This document shows, piece after piece, positions 61,809 through 64,000 of a stretch of DNA of 64,000 nt (its first letter is position 1; every line of letters begins with the position of its first letter). The notes beneath the pieces were generated by a model. The model had not been told where the DNA came from and made no database searches. It worked only from the letters and a program-made list of their open reading frames with translations. Location: the NCBI GenBank assembly GCA_026415505.1, contig JAOAGY010000010.1, positions 28,901-92,900 on the forward strand, written 5' to 3'. Made by a program: the position numbers and the translations under genes. Origin of the DNA: Chlorobiota bacterium (GTDB taxonomy: Bacteria; Bacteroidota; Ignavibacteria; Kapaibacteriales; NICIL-2).

Positions 61809-64000
61809 ATGAAACGTTTGCTCGCTGTTGTTGCTGCGCTGGTGGTTGGTGCAGTGGTTGCGTCGGCACAAGTGCCGCGCGTGTTGTCGTACCAGGGCAT
61901 TCTGACCGATAGCCAGGGTCGGATTTTGCCCGACGGAGAGTACACGCTGACGATTCGGCTCTACGACCGTGTGGATGCGACCGAGCCGATCTATGTCGAG
62001 GAGCAACGCGTCGTCAGCGTGCGCGGTGTGGTCAACGTGCTCATCGGCACGGTCGAGCCGTTGCCGTGGAAGCTCTCGTTCGACCGTGTTTATTACGTCG
62101 GCATGAGCGTCAATGGGTCGGAGGAGTTGCGACCGCGGACGATGCTGACGGCGGTGCCGTATGCGTTGCGCGCCGAAAGTGCTGCCGTTGCCGACGTCGC
62201 CAAGACGGTCTCGCCGGAGGCACTCAAAGGAGTGCAGATACAAGCCACTCCGGATGGACCAGCCGGCGGTGACCTGACGGGAACATATCCGAATCCCTAC
62301 ATTGGCAATAACAAGGTGACGACGGGCAAGATTGCCACGGCGGCGGTGACGACCGACAAGATCGCTCCGGCAGCGGTGACGGCAGCCAAGCTGAACCAGA
62401 TGGGCGCAGCGACGGGCGAATACCTGCGGTGGAACGGCACTCAGTGGGACCCGTCGCCAGTGAGCACCGATGCGTGGGCACTGGTGGGCAATGCTGCCAC
62501 CAGCAGCAACTTTTTGGGGACGACCAACGCACAACCACTGGCGATACGGACAAACAACCTCGAACGCATGCGCATCGATGCCAGCGGCAATGTCGGGATC
62601 GGGACGACGACGCCGTCGAATCGCCTGCATGTGACAGCAACGAGCAATCCAGTACGCATCGAGGGACTCGGTACCGACAACACACTCGATAATGTGCTTG
62701 TCGTCGATGCCAATGGTGTGATGAAAATTCGTACCGCAACTAGTTTGTCCGGCACGATCGGCTGGAGCTTGACTGGTAATAGTGGCACCAACCCCTCGAC
62801 GAATTTTCTCGGTACAACCGATGGCGTCGATCTGGCGGTACGCACGAACAATACCGAACGGCTGCGGGTGACAAGCTCTGGTTATGTCGGGATCGGGACG
62901 ACGACACCGTCGGTCATGCTCGATGTCAGTGGTGATGCAAATATCGCAGGCAACAATACGGTTGGTGGAAACATCAGTGTCAGTGGAAATGCAACCATAT
63001 CAGGCAATCTCTCCACAAACGGCAATGCCACGCTCGGCGATGCATCCAGTGATGTGCTGACGGTCAATGCGCAGATTGCTTCGTCACTTATTCCGACCAC
63101 AACAAATGCGTTCGATCTCGGCACAAATCTTCTTCGATGGCGGAACGGATGGTTCAGTGGGACGGTTACCGCAAGTGGACTGACACTCGTTGGATTCACG
63201 CCTGGCTCTGTTCTATTTATCGGCACTGGTGGTGCACTGAGTCAGAACAACGCGAACTTTTTCTGGGACAACACTAACGTGCGGCTCGGCATCGGCACTA
63301 ATACACCGAGTGCAAATCTTCATGTGGTCGGCAATGCGACAGTGACGACCAATACCTCGATTGGTGGGAACCTGAGCGTTGCTGGGAATGCGAACATCAA
63401 TGGCAATACCACTCTCGGCGATGCCACAACCGACAACGTCACGTTCACCGCGCGGGTGAATTCGCACATTCATCCTTCGACGGATGCGACATACGATCTG
63501 GGGGCGAGCACGCTGCGTTGGAAGGATGGATGGTTCAGTGGGACGGTGACGTCGCAGAATGCGACGGTGACGAGCTTGACGCCGGGGTCGGTGGTGTTTG
63601 CGGGTACTGGCGGTGCATTGAGTCAGAACAACGCGAACTTTTTCTGGGACAACACCAACGTGCGGCTCGGCATCGGCACAGCTACACCTGCCTACCCCTT
63701 GCACGTTCATGCGCCGACACACAACGCGATCAACGTCACCAGTACAGGCACTACCGGCGCAGGAATTCGCTTCGATGCCAATAGTAGCGGTGGACGCAGA
63801 TTTTCGATCCTTGCAACAGGAACCGGAGCGGGAGTAGGTGCGAATAAGCTGGGATTCTTCGATGAAACAGGAGGATACTATATCGCGGTGATGGAGGGAA
63901 CTACAGGCAATGTTGGTATCGGCCCAAGTGCAATTACTGGTCCTCAAGCACGGCTCCATGTTGATGGCGGTGCGATCGCTGTAACTAATAGTGGCACGCC
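61809..64000 (+). CDS. Repeat-rich surface fibre-like protein (runs off window end)
   Basis: At least 730 residues with no stop before the window ends. Signal peptide MKRLLAVVAALVVGAVVASA, then QVPRVLSYQGILTDSQGRIL and RTMLTAVPYALRAESAAVAD, a head domain frequent in Bacteroidota surface proteins. From ~residue 215 come repeats with NFLGTTNAQPLAIRTNNLER, MRIDASGNVGIGTTTPSNRL and similar; later, GNATISGNLSTNGNATLGDA-type segments recall tail-fibre and trimeric adhesin stalks. Two long modules at 62901-63680 are near copies. An intact peptidase-like tail domain, if any, would lie beyond the window. Confidence 0.8.
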   Translation, partial: MKRLLAVVAALVVGAVVASAQVPRVLSYQGILTDSQGRILPDGEYTLTIRLYDRVDATEPIYVEEQRVVSVRGVVNVLIGTVEPLPWKLSFDRVYYVGMSVNGSEELRPRTMLTAVPYALRAESAAVADVAKTVSPEALKGVQIQATPDGPAGGDLTGTYPNPYIGNNKVTTGKIATAAVTTDKIAPAAVTAAKLNQMGAATGEYLRWNGTQWDPSPVSTDAWALVGNAATSSNFLGTTNAQPLAIRTNNLERMRIDASGNVGIGTTTPSNRLHVTATSNPVRIEGLGTDNTLDNVLVVDANGVMKIRTATSLSGTIGWSLTGNSGTNPSTNFLGTTDGVDLAVRTNNTERLRVTSSGYVGIGTTTPSVMLDVSGDANIAGNNTVGGNISVSGNATISGNLSTNGNATLGDASSDVLTVNAQIASSLIPTTTNAFDLGTNLLRWRNGWFSGTVTASGLTLVGFTPGSVLFIGTGGALSQNNANFFWDNTNVRLGIGTNTPSANLHVVGNATVTTNTSIGGNLSVAGNANINGNTTLGDATTDNVTFTARVNSHIHPSTDATYDLGASTLRWKDGWFSGTVTSQNATVTSLTPGSVVFAGTGGALSQNNANFFWDNTNVRLGIGTATPAYPLHVHAPTHNAINVTSTGTTGAGIRFDANSSGGRRFSILATGTGAGVGANKLGFFDETGGYYIAVMEGTTGNVGIGPSAITGPQARLHVDGGAIAVTNSGT
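62901..63680 (+). repeat. Two tandem ~130-residue modules inside the fibre-like gene
   Basis: Module 1 is 62901-63299 (133 codons) and module 2 is 63300-63680 (127 codons), each ending in GIGT. The last part (63231-63298 and 63612-63679) is almost identical at DNA level: 68 bases with only about three differences, encoding GALSQNNANFFWDNTNVRLG. Such near-identity suggests recent duplication or gene conversion between modules. Confidence 0.85.

Noticed and set aside
61809..64000. Phage tail-fibre gene of a prophage
   Set aside because: Repeats recall tail fibres, but the protein has a Sec signal peptide and follows a T9SS cargo; no capsid, terminase, integrase or lysis genes are in the window.

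Overview
The window is a 64 kb piece of a GC-rich (visually about 58-60% G+C) bacterial chromosome. Three independent signs point to the Bacteroidota/Chlorobiota (FCB) superphylum, most likely a Kapabacteria- or Chlorobi-like lineage: several secreted proteins end in a type IX secretion (T9SS, Por) style sorting domain; the best promoters have the Bacteroidota form TTTG-N21-TAnnTTTG; and outer-membrane barrels, OmpA-domain proteins and lipoproteins abound. The lineage is an inference, since no rRNA gene is present.

Region 1 (1-20059) is mostly cell envelope. It opens with the start of an OmpR-type response regulator, then carries T9SS-type cargo (515-3415, 6130-7758), a Sel1-repeat protein, outer-membrane proteins, and a minus-strand run from 15881 down to 8597: aat, a lipoprotein with PD40 + carboxypeptidase-regulatory + OmpA domains resembling the T9SS component PorE, a surface protein, a family 2 glycosyltransferase, a barrel protein, and kmo-nadC of the kynurenine route to NAD. 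A plus-strand run (15956-20059) has a barrel, two small lipoproteins, a LmbE-type deacetylase and a nucleotide-sugar dehydrogenase.

Region 2 (20065-39219) is one long ribosomal superoperon: str (rpsL, rpsG, fusA, tuf), S10, spc and alpha, in canonical order with secY, map, infA, rpmJ and rpoA. rpsD is missing from its usual place between rpsK and rpoA, and adk is missing after secY. L36 and S14 are zinc-independent forms. The widest internal gap (between rpsN and rpsH) can fold as a pseudoknot followed by a hairpin. engB and purE follow, coupled by overlap.

Region 3 (40438-50018) has a Wzz-like chain-length protein coupled to an O-antigen polymerase/ligase-like membrane protein, a small convergent two-gene unit, groES-groL under a CIRCE element, a secreted M20 peptidase, a GT4 glycosyltransferase, an orphan NarL-type regulator and a degenerate FkbM-like protein.

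Region 4 (50092-64000) carries polA, then a tightly overlapping trio (BamD-like lipoprotein, FemAB/GNAT-like protein, TlpA-like thioredoxin). Beyond it lie an OmpA-domain protein and a 1177-residue T9SS-type cargo on the minus strand. A 762-base non-coding stretch holds covarying 39-bp hairpin repeats and a promoter with an embedded dyad. The window ends with a small T9SS cargo and a repeat-rich surface fibre protein that runs off the end.

Taken together, the accessory parts describe an organism investing in an elaborate outer surface (T9SS cargo, polysaccharide, barrels, fibre-like repeats) placed around highly conserved housekeeping operons. All assignments come from reading the sequence; no database search was run.
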